A stretch of DNA of 64,000 nucleotides from the NCBI GenBank assembly GCA_964501725.1, contig CAZCTO010000007.1, positions 1 through 64,000 on the forward strand. Reading direction: 5' to 3'. A model generated the notes under the pieces. It did not search any database. It saw only the letters and a list, made by a program, of their open reading frames with translations, and had not been told where the DNA came from. Of the stretch, positions 26,415 to 34,464 are shown one piece after another (positions within the stretch are counted from its first letter, which is position 1; each line of letters starts with the position of its first letter). Source of the DNA: CAZCTO01 sp964501725 (GTDB lineage: Bacteria; Bacillota; Clostridia; Saccharofermentanales; Saccharofermentanaceae). The position numbers and the translations under genes were made by a program.

Positions 26415-28360
26415 CAGCTACGCCAGCCCCGAAAAAGATGGGCGGAGCGCCCTTTTATGTTGTTCTTTTTCTGCTTCTTACCATTGCCTCAATATTTCTC
26501 TTAAATGATTCCGTCAAAAAAGAATTTGCGCTTTCCGAAGCGTTGGATCTTATACAGTCCGAGAAATATAAAATCAAGGAAGTGACGCTTAACGGAGCCA
26601 GCCTTGAATTTACATACACCGATGCAGAAAATAAAGATGTCAAGGTCAGCAAGGAGATTCCGACTGCATCTGTTGACAGAGTATTTAATATTTTGATGAA
26701 TGCGCAGAAAGACGGCAAAATCGAGTCTTTCGAATATAAAGAGCCAATGGATTTGAGCAGTATTATCAGCGTTGCGACGATCGTCATTATGGTTGCGGTG
26801 CTCGGCTTTTTTCTCTGGTTCTCCTTTGGCCGGGCGCAGGGCGACGGCAAAAGTGCGATGAGTTTTGGCCGCAGCAAAGCAAGGCTTCACGATCCAAGCA
26901 AGAATAAGGTCACATTTGCGGATGTCGCGGGCGCAGACGAAGAGAAAGAGGAACTCACCGAAGTGGTCGACTTCCTGAAGAATCCGAAGAAATACTCGGA
27001 TCTCGGCGCAAAAATTCCGCGCGGCATTCTTCTATTCGGTGCTCCCGGAACCGGAAAAACACTACTGGCTAAGGCCGTTGCCGGAGAGGCGGGTGTTCCG
27101 TTTTTCTCGATCTCCGGATCGGATTTTGTGGAAATGTTTGTCGGTGTTGGCGCAAGCAGAGTGCGAGATCTTTTTGATAATGCCAAGAAAAATGCTCCTT
27201 GCATTATTTTCATTGATGAAATCGACGCGGTCGGCAGACACCGCGGCGCCGGAATGGGTGGCGGACATGATGAGCGCGAGCAGACACTCAACCAACTGCT
27301 CGTTGAAATGGACGGATTCGGACCGAACGAGGGAGTCATCGTAATCGCGGCGACAAACCGTATGGATATTCTGGATCCCGCACTGCTCAGACCGGGCCGG
27401 TTTGACCGCCGTGTGGTCGTTATGCGCCCGGATATCAAGGGACGCGAAGCAATCCTGCAAGTCCACGCGAAGGGTAAACCGATTGCTGCCGATGTGAATC
27501 TCAAGGAAATCGCCAAGATTACGCCCGGCTTTACCGGTGCTGACCTTGCCAACCTGCTGAATGAAGCCGCTCTTCTGGCTGCAAGGCACAAGAGCAAGGA
27601 AATTAAATACGCGGATATATCCGAAGCGGTTTTCAAGGTCATGATCGGACCGGAGAAAAAGAGCCGAATCATCAATGACAAGGAAAAGAAGCTGACGGCC
27701 TACCATGAAGCCGGTCATGCGGTTGTACTCCGTACGGTTTCGGAGACGGATAAAGTTGAGCGTGTTTCCATCATTCCTGCCGGCGGCGCAGGCGGATACA
27801 CAGCGCATAAGCCGGATGAGGATATTTACTATAAGACCGAGAAGCAAATCAAAGACATGATTATGATTTCGCTCGGCGGCCGTGCCTCCGAAGAAATCAC
27901 CCTCGGAGAAATCAGCACCGGCGCTTCTTCGGATCTTCAGAACTGCAATGCGCTTGCCCGTGATATGATCACCAAATACGGCATGAGCGGGAAACTCAAG
28001 AATCTTGTTTTCGGAAGTGACGAAGAGGTCTTCCTCGGAAGGGATTTCGGGCATGTTCAAAATTACAGCGAAAAGATCGCCTCAGTAATTGATGAAGAGG
28101 TTCAACGTATCATCACGGAGTCCTATGATGAAGTCATGGGAATTCTTAAGGATAAGATCTTGATCATGAACGCAGTCGCAACACGTCTTCTCGAAACAGA
28201 AAAGATCGACGGGGATGAATTCGAAGCAATATACTCCTCCGGCGGTCTGGATAAGGATGCAGGAAGAAAAATACCCGAGCCTGATTTGACGGCTGTTCCG
28301 GAAACAGTGAATCCCGCAATGCCTCAGATCGGCGAGGCTGTGCCTCCGACAAACGCATAG
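26411..28360 (+). CDS. ftsH: ATP-dependent zinc metalloprotease FtsH
   Basis: Hexameric membrane AAA+ protease for quality control and regulated proteolysis, 649 aa. Two membrane helices flank a small extracytoplasmic domain (about residues 12-30 and 108-130). The AAA domain has Walker A GAPGTGKT near 210, Walker B CIIFIDEIDAVG and the second region of homology (RPGRFDRRVVV). The zinc protease site is HEAGH near 431. Start ATGA overlaps the hpt stop and follows GGAGGT; a longer frame inside hpt is unlikely. Only 17 bases separate its stop from that of the converging murC. Confidence 0.97.
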   Translation: MTATPAPKKMGGAPFYVVLFLLLTIASIFLLNDSVKKEFALSEALDLIQSEKYKIKEVTLNGASLEFTYTDAENKDVKVSKEIPTASVDRVFNILMNAQKDGKIESFEYKEPMDLSSIISVATIVIMVAVLGFFLWFSFGRAQGDGKSAMSFGRSKARLHDPSKNKVTFADVAGADEEKEELTEVVDFLKNPKKYSDLGAKIPRGILLFGAPGTGKTLLAKAVAGEAGVPFFSISGSDFVEMFVGVGASRVRDLFDNAKKNAPCIIFIDEIDAVGRHRGAGMGGGHDEREQTLNQLLVEMDGFGPNEGVIVIAATNRMDILDPALLRPGRFDRRVVVMRPDIKGREAILQVHAKGKPIAADVNLKEIAKITPGFTGADLANLLNEAALLAARHKSKEIKYADISEAVFKVMIGPEKKSRIINDKEKKLTAYHEAGHAVVLRTVSETDKVERVSIIPAGGAGGYTAHKPDEDIYYKTEKQIKDMIMISLGGRASEEITLGEISTGASSDLQNCNALARDMITKYGMSGKLKNLVFGSDEEVFLGRDFGHVQNYSEKIASVIDEEVQRIITESYDEVMGILKDKILIMNAVATRLLETEKIDGDEFEAIYSSGGLDKDAGRKIPEPDLTAVPETVNPAMPQIGEAVPPTNA

Positions 28361-28377
28361 TCAACGCAAAAAGGAAA

Positions 28378-29856
28378 TCAGGTAGCATCTTCCCGTAGCA
28401 CCATTTCGTCTGCCATCTGCCGGATGTCTTCCGGCCCGAGGAACAGAATCAAATCATCTTTGCCGACAAGTTCGCGGAGCCTTTGAGGGATCTCGTTCTT
28501 GTCGACATAAAATTCTGCGTGACCGCCAAGTGCATTGATCTTGTCGGCAATCATCGAAGATGAAATGGTTCCCGGATTAATTTCTCTGTCAGAAAAAATT
28601 TCAGAGAAGATTATGTGCTCGCAAGGAAGAAGACTGGTGACATAGTCATCGAAAAGCACTTGGGTTCGATTGAATGTCAGCGGCTGAAAAACCACCCAGG
28701 TATGCTTGTGCGGAATCTGTGATGCCGCCTGAAGCGTAGCTCTGGCCGCTGCCGGATGATGTGCGTAATCAGCGATAACCATAGCTCCGCGATAGCTTCC
28801 CTTCCGTGTGAAACGTCCCTCAGCGCCATAAAAATCCGACAGAGCGGACACGACGGCTTCGCGCGTTCCGCCGTTGGGAACAGCGCAGGCTATAGCTGTC
28901 AATGCATTGTAAATGTTATGCCTGCCGGGAACTTTCAGGTCGATGTGAGCGAACAACTTACCGTATATCCATACATCGAAAGACGGGAATCCATCGCGAT
29001 AAGTAATATTATCCGCATAATAATCCGCGTGTGTGCCGGTAATTGAATAAAAGTCGCCCTTCAGGCCGGTCGTGATGATTTTGGGAATTCCGCGGCCGGT
29101 GGCTTTTCGGGAATCCGTCATCAGCCTGACTGCCGCGGCAACATTCTCGTCAAAGGCCGGGACCACCAGATACCCCGAATCTTCGAGTTTCTCGGTGAAC
29201 TGGACGAAAGCGGCAATGACTTCAAAGATGTTTTTGAAACAATCCACATGATCATAATCGATGTTGGTGATGGCGGCAGTTGTTGAGCGAAAATGCAGGA
29301 AGGATCGCTGGTATTCACATGCTTCGGAAACAAGAAGAGCGTCTCCCGCACCGAATCGAACCGTTCCTCCGAAAGCGGTAAACTCCGCACCGAGATGCAC
29401 CGTAGGATCCAGTCCCGATTTCATCAAAATAAGGGAAAGCATGGATGTGGTCGTTGTTTTTCCGTGAGTACCGGAAATATTGATTACACTCTCAAACCGC
29501 CGCGTTAGATGGCCGAGAAACTCGGCGCGGGTTACGGTCGGAATTCCATTTTCCTTCGCGTAAGCCAGCTCGGCATTGCCCGGCAAAATAGCGGCGGTGT
29601 GCACCAGTAAATCAGGATTAAAGCGAATCAGGTTGGCAGGATCATGCCCTTCAGAAAAAGAAATACCCTGAGAAGCCAGTAAGGAGGTACGCTCGGATGA
29701 ATGCATGTCAGAACCGCCGACGATATATCCGTAGTGTTTTGAAAGCTCGGCAAGCCCGCTCATGCTGATTCCGCCAATTCCGAGAAAATAAATGCGAGAC
29801 CCTTTTGCGAGGGATTCCATTCCATCTTTTAAAACCGGTATTGATTCCGAAGGCAT
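28378..29856 (-). CDS. murC: UDP-N-acetylmuramate--L-alanine ligase
   Basis: Adds L-alanine to UDP-MurNAc in the cytoplasmic stage of peptidoglycan synthesis. The 492-aa protein has the N-terminal Rossmann motif FLGIGGISMSGLAEL near residue 24, the ATP loop GTHGKTTT at 129-136, and the central and C-terminal Mur ligase domains with DYAHHPAA near 366. The start follows GAGGTAATC. It is monocistronic here, without the usual division-cell-wall cluster neighbours, as in many Firmicutes. Confidence 0.96.
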   Translation of the reverse strand: MPSESIPVLKDGMESLAKGSRIYFLGIGGISMSGLAELSKHYGYIVGGSDMHSSERTSLLASQGISFSEGHDPANLIRFNPDLLVHTAAILPGNAELAYAKENGIPTVTRAEFLGHLTRRFESVINISGTHGKTTTTSMLSLILMKSGLDPTVHLGAEFTAFGGTVRFGAGDALLVSEACEYQRSFLHFRSTTAAITNIDYDHVDCFKNIFEVIAAFVQFTEKLEDSGYLVVPAFDENVAAAVRLMTDSRKATGRGIPKIITTGLKGDFYSITGTHADYYADNITYRDGFPSFDVWIYGKLFAHIDLKVPGRHNIYNALTAIACAVPNGGTREAVVSALSDFYGAEGRFTRKGSYRGAMVIADYAHHPAAARATLQAASQIPHKHTWVVFQPLTFNRTQVLFDDYVTSLLPCEHIIFSEIFSDREINPGTISSSMIADKINALGGHAEFYVDKNEIPQRLRELVGKDDLILFLGPEDIRQMADEMVLREDAT

Positions 29857-29910
29857 GATTACCTCTTTCAGATCCGTGTATTCCTGCCCGGATCAATTTT
29901 TAATAGAGAC

Positions 29911-29916
29911 ATTATA
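29911..29916 (-). promoter_or_regulatory. extended -10 element of murC
   Basis: On the minus strand TTGGTATAAT is a consensus extended -10 with no clear -35 box. It lies about 55 bases before the murC start. Confidence 0.45.
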
Positions 29917-30051
29917 CCAAGTTAAACGGGATTCCGCGAGAACGCGCAATTATGAGTTTTTCCGGGGGACGGGTGAGCCATGGCTATGTGATACAATGAA
30001 GCGGTAAACACTACTTATAGATTTGCGAGCCAAAGGAAAAAGGAGCGACAT

Positions 30052-30723
30052 ATGAAGGAAATGACAAAAAGAATCCTGATGACCGCGGTGGGTGTGTTAA
30101 TTTGTGCGGTGAGCGCCGGAATGTTCCAGTTTTCCGTGTTCGGAATGGATCCGTTTCAAGTATTGGCTCACGGGATAGAAAAGCGTGTTTCGATTGGCTT
30201 CGGGACACTTTATATGATCATTAATTTGTTGATGCTTGTAGCGGTTTTTTTCGTTGACAAGAAAAAAATCGGCATCGGAACCATGATTAATATTTTTCTT
30301 CTGGGCTACCTGGTGGAGTACTCATATCGGTTCTACGGCGATTTGTTTCCGGCCCCCGGTCTTATGGTAAGGATTCTTTTCCTCCTGGTTGGATTTGTAT
30401 TTATCTGCTTCGGATCTTCGCTCTATTTTACCGGTGATTTGGGTGTATCCACCTATGACGCGGTTGCGTTGATTTTATCCGAAAAAACACCGGTCAAATT
30501 CCAGTACTGGAGAATCGGATCTGATTTTATTTGCACCGGGGTTGGATTTCTGCTCGGTGAAGTTGTCGGAATCGGAACACTGATGACCGCTTTTTTCATG
30601 GGCCCGCTGATTGCTTTTTTCAGATACCGCATTGCTTATCCGTTGCGCTACGGCAAGGAGAAAGCCGGAGAAATTATCGAGGAAGAGAAGAAAAAGAGAC
30701 TCGCGCTGAAGAAGAAGGCATGA
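30052..30723 (+). CDS. YczE/YyaS/YitT-type membrane protein
   Basis: A 223-aa integral membrane protein with about five hydrophobic segments, the N-terminal pattern AGMFQFSVFGMDPFQVLAHG and a central SSLYFTGDLGVSTYDAVALI that match the YczE/YyaS/YitT group. In Bacillus, YczE affects surfactin/bacillomycin production, but the family's transport or enzymatic role is not settled. The C-terminus is a highly charged Glu/Lys tail. The ribosome site is AAAAGGAGCG. It stands alone, divergent from murC. Confidence 0.8.
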   Translation: MKEMTKRILMTAVGVLICAVSAGMFQFSVFGMDPFQVLAHGIEKRVSIGFGTLYMIINLLMLVAVFFVDKKKIGIGTMINIFLLGYLVEYSYRFYGDLFPAPGLMVRILFLLVGFVFICFGSSLYFTGDLGVSTYDAVALILSEKTPVKFQYWRIGSDFICTGVGFLLGEVVGIGTLMTAFFMGPLIAFFRYRIAYPLRYGKEKAGEIIEEEKKKRLALKKKA

Positions 30724-30802
30724 CGCGCAAATTGCAAGTAGGTTTGAGTGATATGCATATACGGGAAACCCTAATCCGGGTAATCATTTTCGGGTAATTA
30801 GT

Positions 30803-31195
30803 ATGAAAAGATGCTCTTCCTGTCTTGCCGTGAACGATGACAAAAGAACCCGGTGCTATGACTGCGGACTGTTATTGGACAGTGAAAATTTCATCGAAGA
30901 GCCGGAGAAACGGCCGGTACCTTTGCCGGAAAAAGTATCCTCGCTAGACCCTCAACAAATCATTGATCAGTTGGTAGCGGAAGAAAAAAAGATGAATCAG
31001 TTGAAAAGGAATCAGCAGTCGGGCTGTTTTCGTCCCTTGCGATTGCTTTCCGGCATCTGTTCGACGGCAAAATCCGAGCATCCCATCGGATGGAAGATCT
31101 CAATACTTGTCGTATCCTTCCTGATCATTCTGATCATCTTTTTCATTCTTTTTCGATCATTCAACTTTGCCAATCTAATTCTTCCGTGGGCATAA
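30803..31195 (+). CDS. unrecognised zinc-ribbon, single-pass membrane protein
   Basis: A 130-aa protein. The N-terminus is a zinc ribbon (CSSC...CYDCG, residues 4-21). A charged helix follows (about 45-75), then a second short Cys-containing stretch, and a strong C-terminal membrane helix (about 98-120). I know no name for it. The start has almost no ribosome site: it follows two direct copies of CGGGTAAT (30777-30799), so initiation may be weak or unusual. It belongs to a neighbourhood of several zinc-ribbon membrane proteins. Confidence 0.65.
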   Translation: MKRCSSCLAVNDDKRTRCYDCGLLLDSENFIEEPEKRPVPLPEKVSSLDPQQIIDQLVAEEKKMNQLKRNQQSGCFRPLRLLSGICSTAKSEHPIGWKISILVVSFLIILIIFFILFRSFNFANLILPWA

Positions 31196-31296
31196 GCGAA
31201 GGATTGATCTGTATCGGCTCAGGCCGCAATTTGATACAATGAAATAATCATCGGACAAATATGATCGAATGAAATAGATCTGTAGGAGGATACAGC

Positions 31297-31405
31297 ATGA
31301 TTATCACGACTACACCCACCGTCGAAGGGAAATCAATATGCTCATGGTTACGGCATCCGGAACGGCGGTTGTAGTCAATTAAGAAATTGAGGCGTTTCAC
31401 AGCTA
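31297..31405 (+). pseudogene. decayed remnant of a YbjQ (UPF0145) family gene
   Basis: After a strong TAGGAGG site, ATG at 31297 opens MIITTTPTVEGKSI, which is the diagnostic N-terminus of the UPF0145/YbjQ heavy-metal-binding-domain family. The frame then stops at 31372. Continuing in the next frame, VTASGTAVVVVN resembles the following conserved GIVSGEAVVG-type strand and is again followed by a stop. No more of the roughly 105-residue protein is present before the next gene. I read this as a truncated, frameshifted relic that kept its ribosome site. Confidence 0.6.
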
Positions 31406-31420
31406 AAAACGGAGGGTAAT

Positions 31421-31666
31421 ATGAATCAGAAAGCAATTACCGGTAACCCGATTAAAGGAAAAAAGCATGTCATTATTTTATCGCTGATCAACCTGGTCGC
31501 GTTAATTCTTTATATCGGTGCGTGGATGATAATTTCCCGTACAGATATAAGGCCAGACTCAATTGGAAGGTTTTCAAGCATCATGATTATGTATGGGCTT
31601 TTCGGATTATTTTTTACGGTCTTGGATTTGCGCTTATATTGCTTAAAGTTAACTTCGCGAGGGTAA
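31421..31666 (+). CDS. small membrane protein, possibly the first half of a frameshifted gene
   Basis: An 81-residue frame after CGGAGGG with a membrane helix at about 15-37 and the start of a second at about 52-66. From around residue 65 the hydrophobic pattern continues better in another frame (FYGLGFALILLKV). A run of six T at 31609-31614 is where the frames would join if one more T were present. It may be one half of a broken four-helix protein whose second half is 31670-31944, or a genuine short protein coupled to it. Confidence 0.5.
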   Translation: MNQKAITGNPIKGKKHVIILSLINLVALILYIGAWMIISRTDIRPDSIGRFSSIMIMYGLFGLFFTVLDLRLYCLKLTSRG

Positions 31667-31669
31667 TCA

Positions 31670-31944
31670 TGGAAACGGTTTACTTATGCGTTGGGATCGT
31701 AGCAATGATACTCTTTGTTATTATACCGATAACGGTTCAGATGAAAGAACTTACCGAATCCGATAATATGGTGATAATATTCAAAGCTATAGTAACAGTA
31801 TTAGGACCTTTTATTTTGTTCTCCTTGCTATGTTTACTTGATTTCGCAGTCCTGTTTTCCAACAAAAACATTTACGCATATACTCACTCGCGGGAGATAC
31901 ACGATATTGATGCAGAAACGGGAAAGCCCAAACCCTTAATTTGA
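31670..31944 (+). CDS. small membrane protein, possibly the second half of the split gene
   Basis: A 91-residue protein from ATG 31670, three bases after the previous stop and with GAGGG at suitable spacing, so it can be translated by itself. Two membrane helices (about 3-25 and 36-60) precede a polar tail. The same frame is open about 150 bases upstream through hydrophobic codons, which suggests that it was once continuous with the preceding gene. No family recognised. Confidence 0.5.
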
Positions 31945-31951
31945 TTATTGG

Positions 31952-32599
31952 TTACTCGAAATCACTCCAGTCGGCAAACCAGAATATCGCTGCCCAAAAC
32001 AATGCGAAGTAAAGCTGCCAGGAGCCAAATTGTAGTTCCATAGCTTGCAAAACAAAGGTGAATGTATTGAGAGTACGGAAAACCCAAACCGCCCATTTCT
32101 TCATTCTCAAGAGATTGACAAAAAGGAAAATGCTCAGGAAACATGATACCAGAGCTACGATAAGCAGTCTACCGGTATAGTTATCCCACAAAACCCGAAA
32201 GAAAACGGTAAGCTTTGGAAAGACTTCTCTGTACGCATCTCTAAGCTTTGCGAGATAAAGACCATTAATAATAATAGAGATCAAATTGGTTACGATCCCT
32301 ATAATAGATATGACAAGGACCCATGTTTTTACTTTCGGACGATAATCATAGTTCTTTTTATCCTGTCGCGCGAGGAATTCGGGATCACTAACAGAGTTGG
32401 TATGCCCGCAAGACGGGCAAGTTTTGCCGGAGTTATAACGGAATCCGCAACTATTGCATAGTACTTTCGGCTTAGGTGTTCCGATGCGGGCGCCTTTTTC
32501 CGCAGAGGGAGAGTTTTGCGCGGCAGGATCAACATCATGACGGCATGAGGGGCAGGTTGCTCCTGTGTCGAAATTTTGTCCGCAGTTTGAGCACTCCAT
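31952..32599 (-). CDS. double zinc-ribbon membrane protein
   Basis: A 215-aa protein with two N-terminal zinc ribbons (CSNCG...CPSC, residues 3-19; CNSCG...CPSCG, about 48-64), a linker, and about four membrane helices (about 92-112, 140-162, 168-190 and 192-210). Such zinc-ribbon plus membrane proteins are common in Clostridia and remain uncharacterised. The ribosome site is GTGAGGTAAC. It is the last minus-strand gene of the region containing the repeat-flanked cassette. Confidence 0.72.
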   Translation of the reverse strand: MECSNCGQNFDTGATCPSCRHDVDPAAQNSPSAEKGARIGTPKPKVLCNSCGFRYNSGKTCPSCGHTNSVSDPEFLARQDKKNYDYRPKVKTWVLVISIIGIVTNLISIIINGLYLAKLRDAYREVFPKLTVFFRVLWDNYTGRLLIVALVSCFLSIFLFVNLLRMKKWAVWVFRTLNTFTFVLQAMELQFGSWQLYFALFWAAIFWFADWSDFE

Positions 32600-32724
32600 T
32601 CTGTTACCTCACTTTTGTTGACTTTTTATATTAGATTATATATGTGATTATTAATCTTTATAACAAATAACTAATCTATGGTCAAATATATCGGCACGCA
32701 GTGTTTTTTGCGGGCGCTTTAAAG

Positions 32725-32806
32725 TATCGCGCCGAGTGGCAACGGCATTTCTTTTTAATGCTGGCGGGCGCCTCGTTATCATCGATGAAAATGGACGCTA
32801 TACCGA
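32725..32806 (-). repeat. 82-bp direct repeat, copy of the 3' end of the phosphoribosyltransferase gene
   Basis: Matches 33614-33695 at 75 of 82 positions without gaps. On the minus strand it still reads as protein (GIASIFIDDNEAPAS, then KKKCRCHSAR), the C-terminus of the phosphoribosyltransferase upstream. No promoter, start or remaining gene is attached, so it is a remnant rather than a gene. It lies just beyond the stop codon of the membrane gene 32836-33570. Confidence 0.85.
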
Positions 32807-32835
32807 CAGGGGACTCCGGGCAAGTGAATTATCGA

Positions 32836-33570
32836 TTAGGTTTTTATCAAAAAAGAGGCAATCAAAAAAGCAGATCCAAAGCCACTCATAAATAGCCCGA
32901 ATAAGTAGTCGGAATACTTTTTCTTGTCGCCAAATCTCTTGGCGATAGGTTTTTTCCACAGAAAATAAAGACCTACACCCAGCAGATATACCGAGAAAAT
33001 AAAAAGAAGAATTTTCATGCGCGCATAATCAATAGTCATTATCGACCGGGTGAGCCATAATCCGAAAAAACTGATCGGGAGTCCAAGCAGGGCGTAGAAG
33101 AGCGGATGATCAAAATCAATGACTTCCCGGATTTTCTTGACGGGAACTTCCGGTGCCAGAGCCTTTTGCAAATGTTCCAGAAATGCTTCGAATTGATCCA
33201 AACCAGAGATGAAAACGTTTTTGTCTCCACGGCAATAGATGTAGATTTCACGAATAGCCGCACGTGAGGTTCTCTTAATTTTCACACCGGAGATATTGTC
33301 GTAGGGATAAATTTCAGTGCCTTTTGGAGTGATCCGCTCCATTACCGGTCCGGCGAAGCGAATCTTTATCTTATTCATGTAGTCAAATAAAAAAAACAGC
33401 ATCACGTTGATCATTGTGAGCGCGCCGGTAAAGGCTAAATAGACATAAATCGACAAAGGGTATTTCAACAATAGTGACGACAGAAACAGTCCGGAAAGAA
33501 GGCTTGCGTAAAGTGTGGCAAAGGCCACTCTTCGTCGATTTGTTTCAATCATTGAAATTTTGAATTCCAT
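32836..33570 (-). CDS. unrecognised membrane protein between two direct repeats
   Basis: A 244-aa protein with two N-terminal membrane helices (about 15-36 and 43-65), a soluble central domain with a pleckstrin-like strand pattern (about 70-150: EIYPYDNISGVKIKR, then IREIYIYCRG), and three more helices (about 158-240). I know no family name. The start at 33570 follows ACGGGG; an in-frame TTG five codons earlier is less likely. It lies 43 bases downstream of the phosphoribosyltransferase gene and is bracketed by 82-bp direct repeats. Confidence 0.68.
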   Translation of the reverse strand: MEFKISMIETNRRRVAFATLYASLLSGLFLSSLLLKYPLSIYVYLAFTGALTMINVMLFFLFDYMNKIKIRFAGPVMERITPKGTEIYPYDNISGVKIKRTSRAAIREIYIYCRGDKNVFISGLDQFEAFLEHLQKALAPEVPVKKIREVIDFDHPLFYALLGLPISFFGLWLTRSIMTIDYARMKILLFIFSVYLLGVGLYFLWKKPIAKRFGDKKKYSDYLFGLFMSGFGSAFLIASFLIKT

Positions 33571-33612
33571 GGCAGCCCCGTCCAAACTCTGCTGAACTAA
33601 AACGTACTATCG

Positions 33613-34119
33613 TTATCGCGCCGAGTGGCAACGGTATTTCTTTTTTATCTTGGCGGTCGCCTCGTTATCGTCGATGGAAATGGACGCTATACCGATAATC
33701 GTTGCTCCTTGCTTTTCGAGCAGTCGAATTGCCGCTTGTACTTGTGAGCCGGTCTCAATCCATTCGTCAACAAGGAGGACGCGGTCACCGAGCTTACAAG
33801 TACCTTCCGCAAGCTCGAGCGCTTTCTTTTGGTTAGAATAATCGGTGAATTCAGCAATGTCGGCGGGCACAGGCAATTTGCCGCCCTTGCGGATCGGGAT
33901 GAATCCTTTCTGGAGACGCACAGCCATTGCCGCGCCCAGTACAAACCCGAGGGCGTCGATGCCGGCAACATACTCAATGGAATCCCCGATAAAGGGAGCA
34001 ATCAGATCATGAACAAGTTCAGAAAAAGCGTCGCGATCCTTAAATATCGGGGTAACGTCGCAACGTGCGCAATTGGTTTGCTCGTTGATCAGTGATAAGT
34101 ATTTCTTCGTCTTTTCCAT
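33613..34119 (-). CDS. adenine-phosphoribosyltransferase-like (type I PRTase) protein
   Basis: A 168-aa type I phosphoribosyltransferase. The fold is visible in YVAGIDALGFVLGAAMAV near residue 50, the flexible-loop lysines IPIRKGGKLP near 75, and the PRPP site VLLVDEWIETGSQVQAAI near 112. The second residue pair in that site (EW instead of the usual DV/DD) is unusual. It resembles Apt but is not clearly adenine-specific. The ribosome site is AGAGGAGGTG. Its last 27 codons are duplicated 0.9 kb downstream. Confidence 0.8.
   Translation of the reverse strand: MEKTKKYLSLINEQTNCARCDVTPIFKDRDAFSELVHDLIAPFIGDSIEYVAGIDALGFVLGAAMAVRLQKGFIPIRKGGKLPVPADIAEFTDYSNQKKALELAEGTCKLGDRVLLVDEWIETGSQVQAAIRLLEKQGATIIGIASISIDDNEATAKIKKKYRCHSAR
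33614..33695 (-). repeat. 82-bp direct repeat, intact copy inside the phosphoribosyltransferase gene
   Basis: This is the functional copy: the final codons of the phosphoribosyltransferase gene, partner of the repeat at 32725-32806. The two repeats lie in the same orientation, 889 bp apart, and define a unit containing one membrane protein gene. Confidence 0.85.
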
Positions 34120-34464
34120 TCAGGCCCACCTCCTCTGAGAATAAGCAAACGAAATTTACATTTATACATAGTTTATCACGAGATTTATTTTCGTGAAGTG
34201 GTTTATCAACTTTTCTGTGAGAGATAACCCCGATTACATCAGAATTCGGTCTGTTGAACAGAAAATGATATAAATCTCGCAAGCCCAACAAGCCTAATCG
34301 AGGAAGTGATCGTAAATATAAGTAATCTTCTCCGGTGTTGAATGATGGCGTCCTTAATCTATGTCGGCGATATAATGATTATATACAAATTCTTAAAAGA
34401 GCCTTAGAATATCCTTTATCGGGTGTCTTTAACATCAGGCGTCTATTGAGGAGGAGAAATAGTT
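34120..34464. other. divergent intergenic region without a supported gene
   Basis: Separates the phosphoribosyltransferase (minus) from the SPFH gene (plus). TCACGA/TCGTGA (34176-34196) is a small inverted repeat on the phosphoribosyltransferase side. A TATAAT at 34371-34376 could be the -10 box of the SPFH gene but has no good -35. GAGGAGGAG at 34449 is the SPFH ribosome site. I see nothing else. Confidence 0.5.

Noticed and set aside
26887..28060. Long minus-strand open frames (264 and 332 codons) opposite ftsH
   Set aside because: They mirror the highly conserved ftsH codons, have Ser/Arg/Pro-rich meaningless translations and no ribosome sites.
31609..31614. Programmed -1 frameshift at the T6 run
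   Set aside because: The heptamer is A TTT TTT, which does not allow good re-pairing in the P site, and no downstream stem or pseudoknot is evident; a lost base or two separate genes are simpler.
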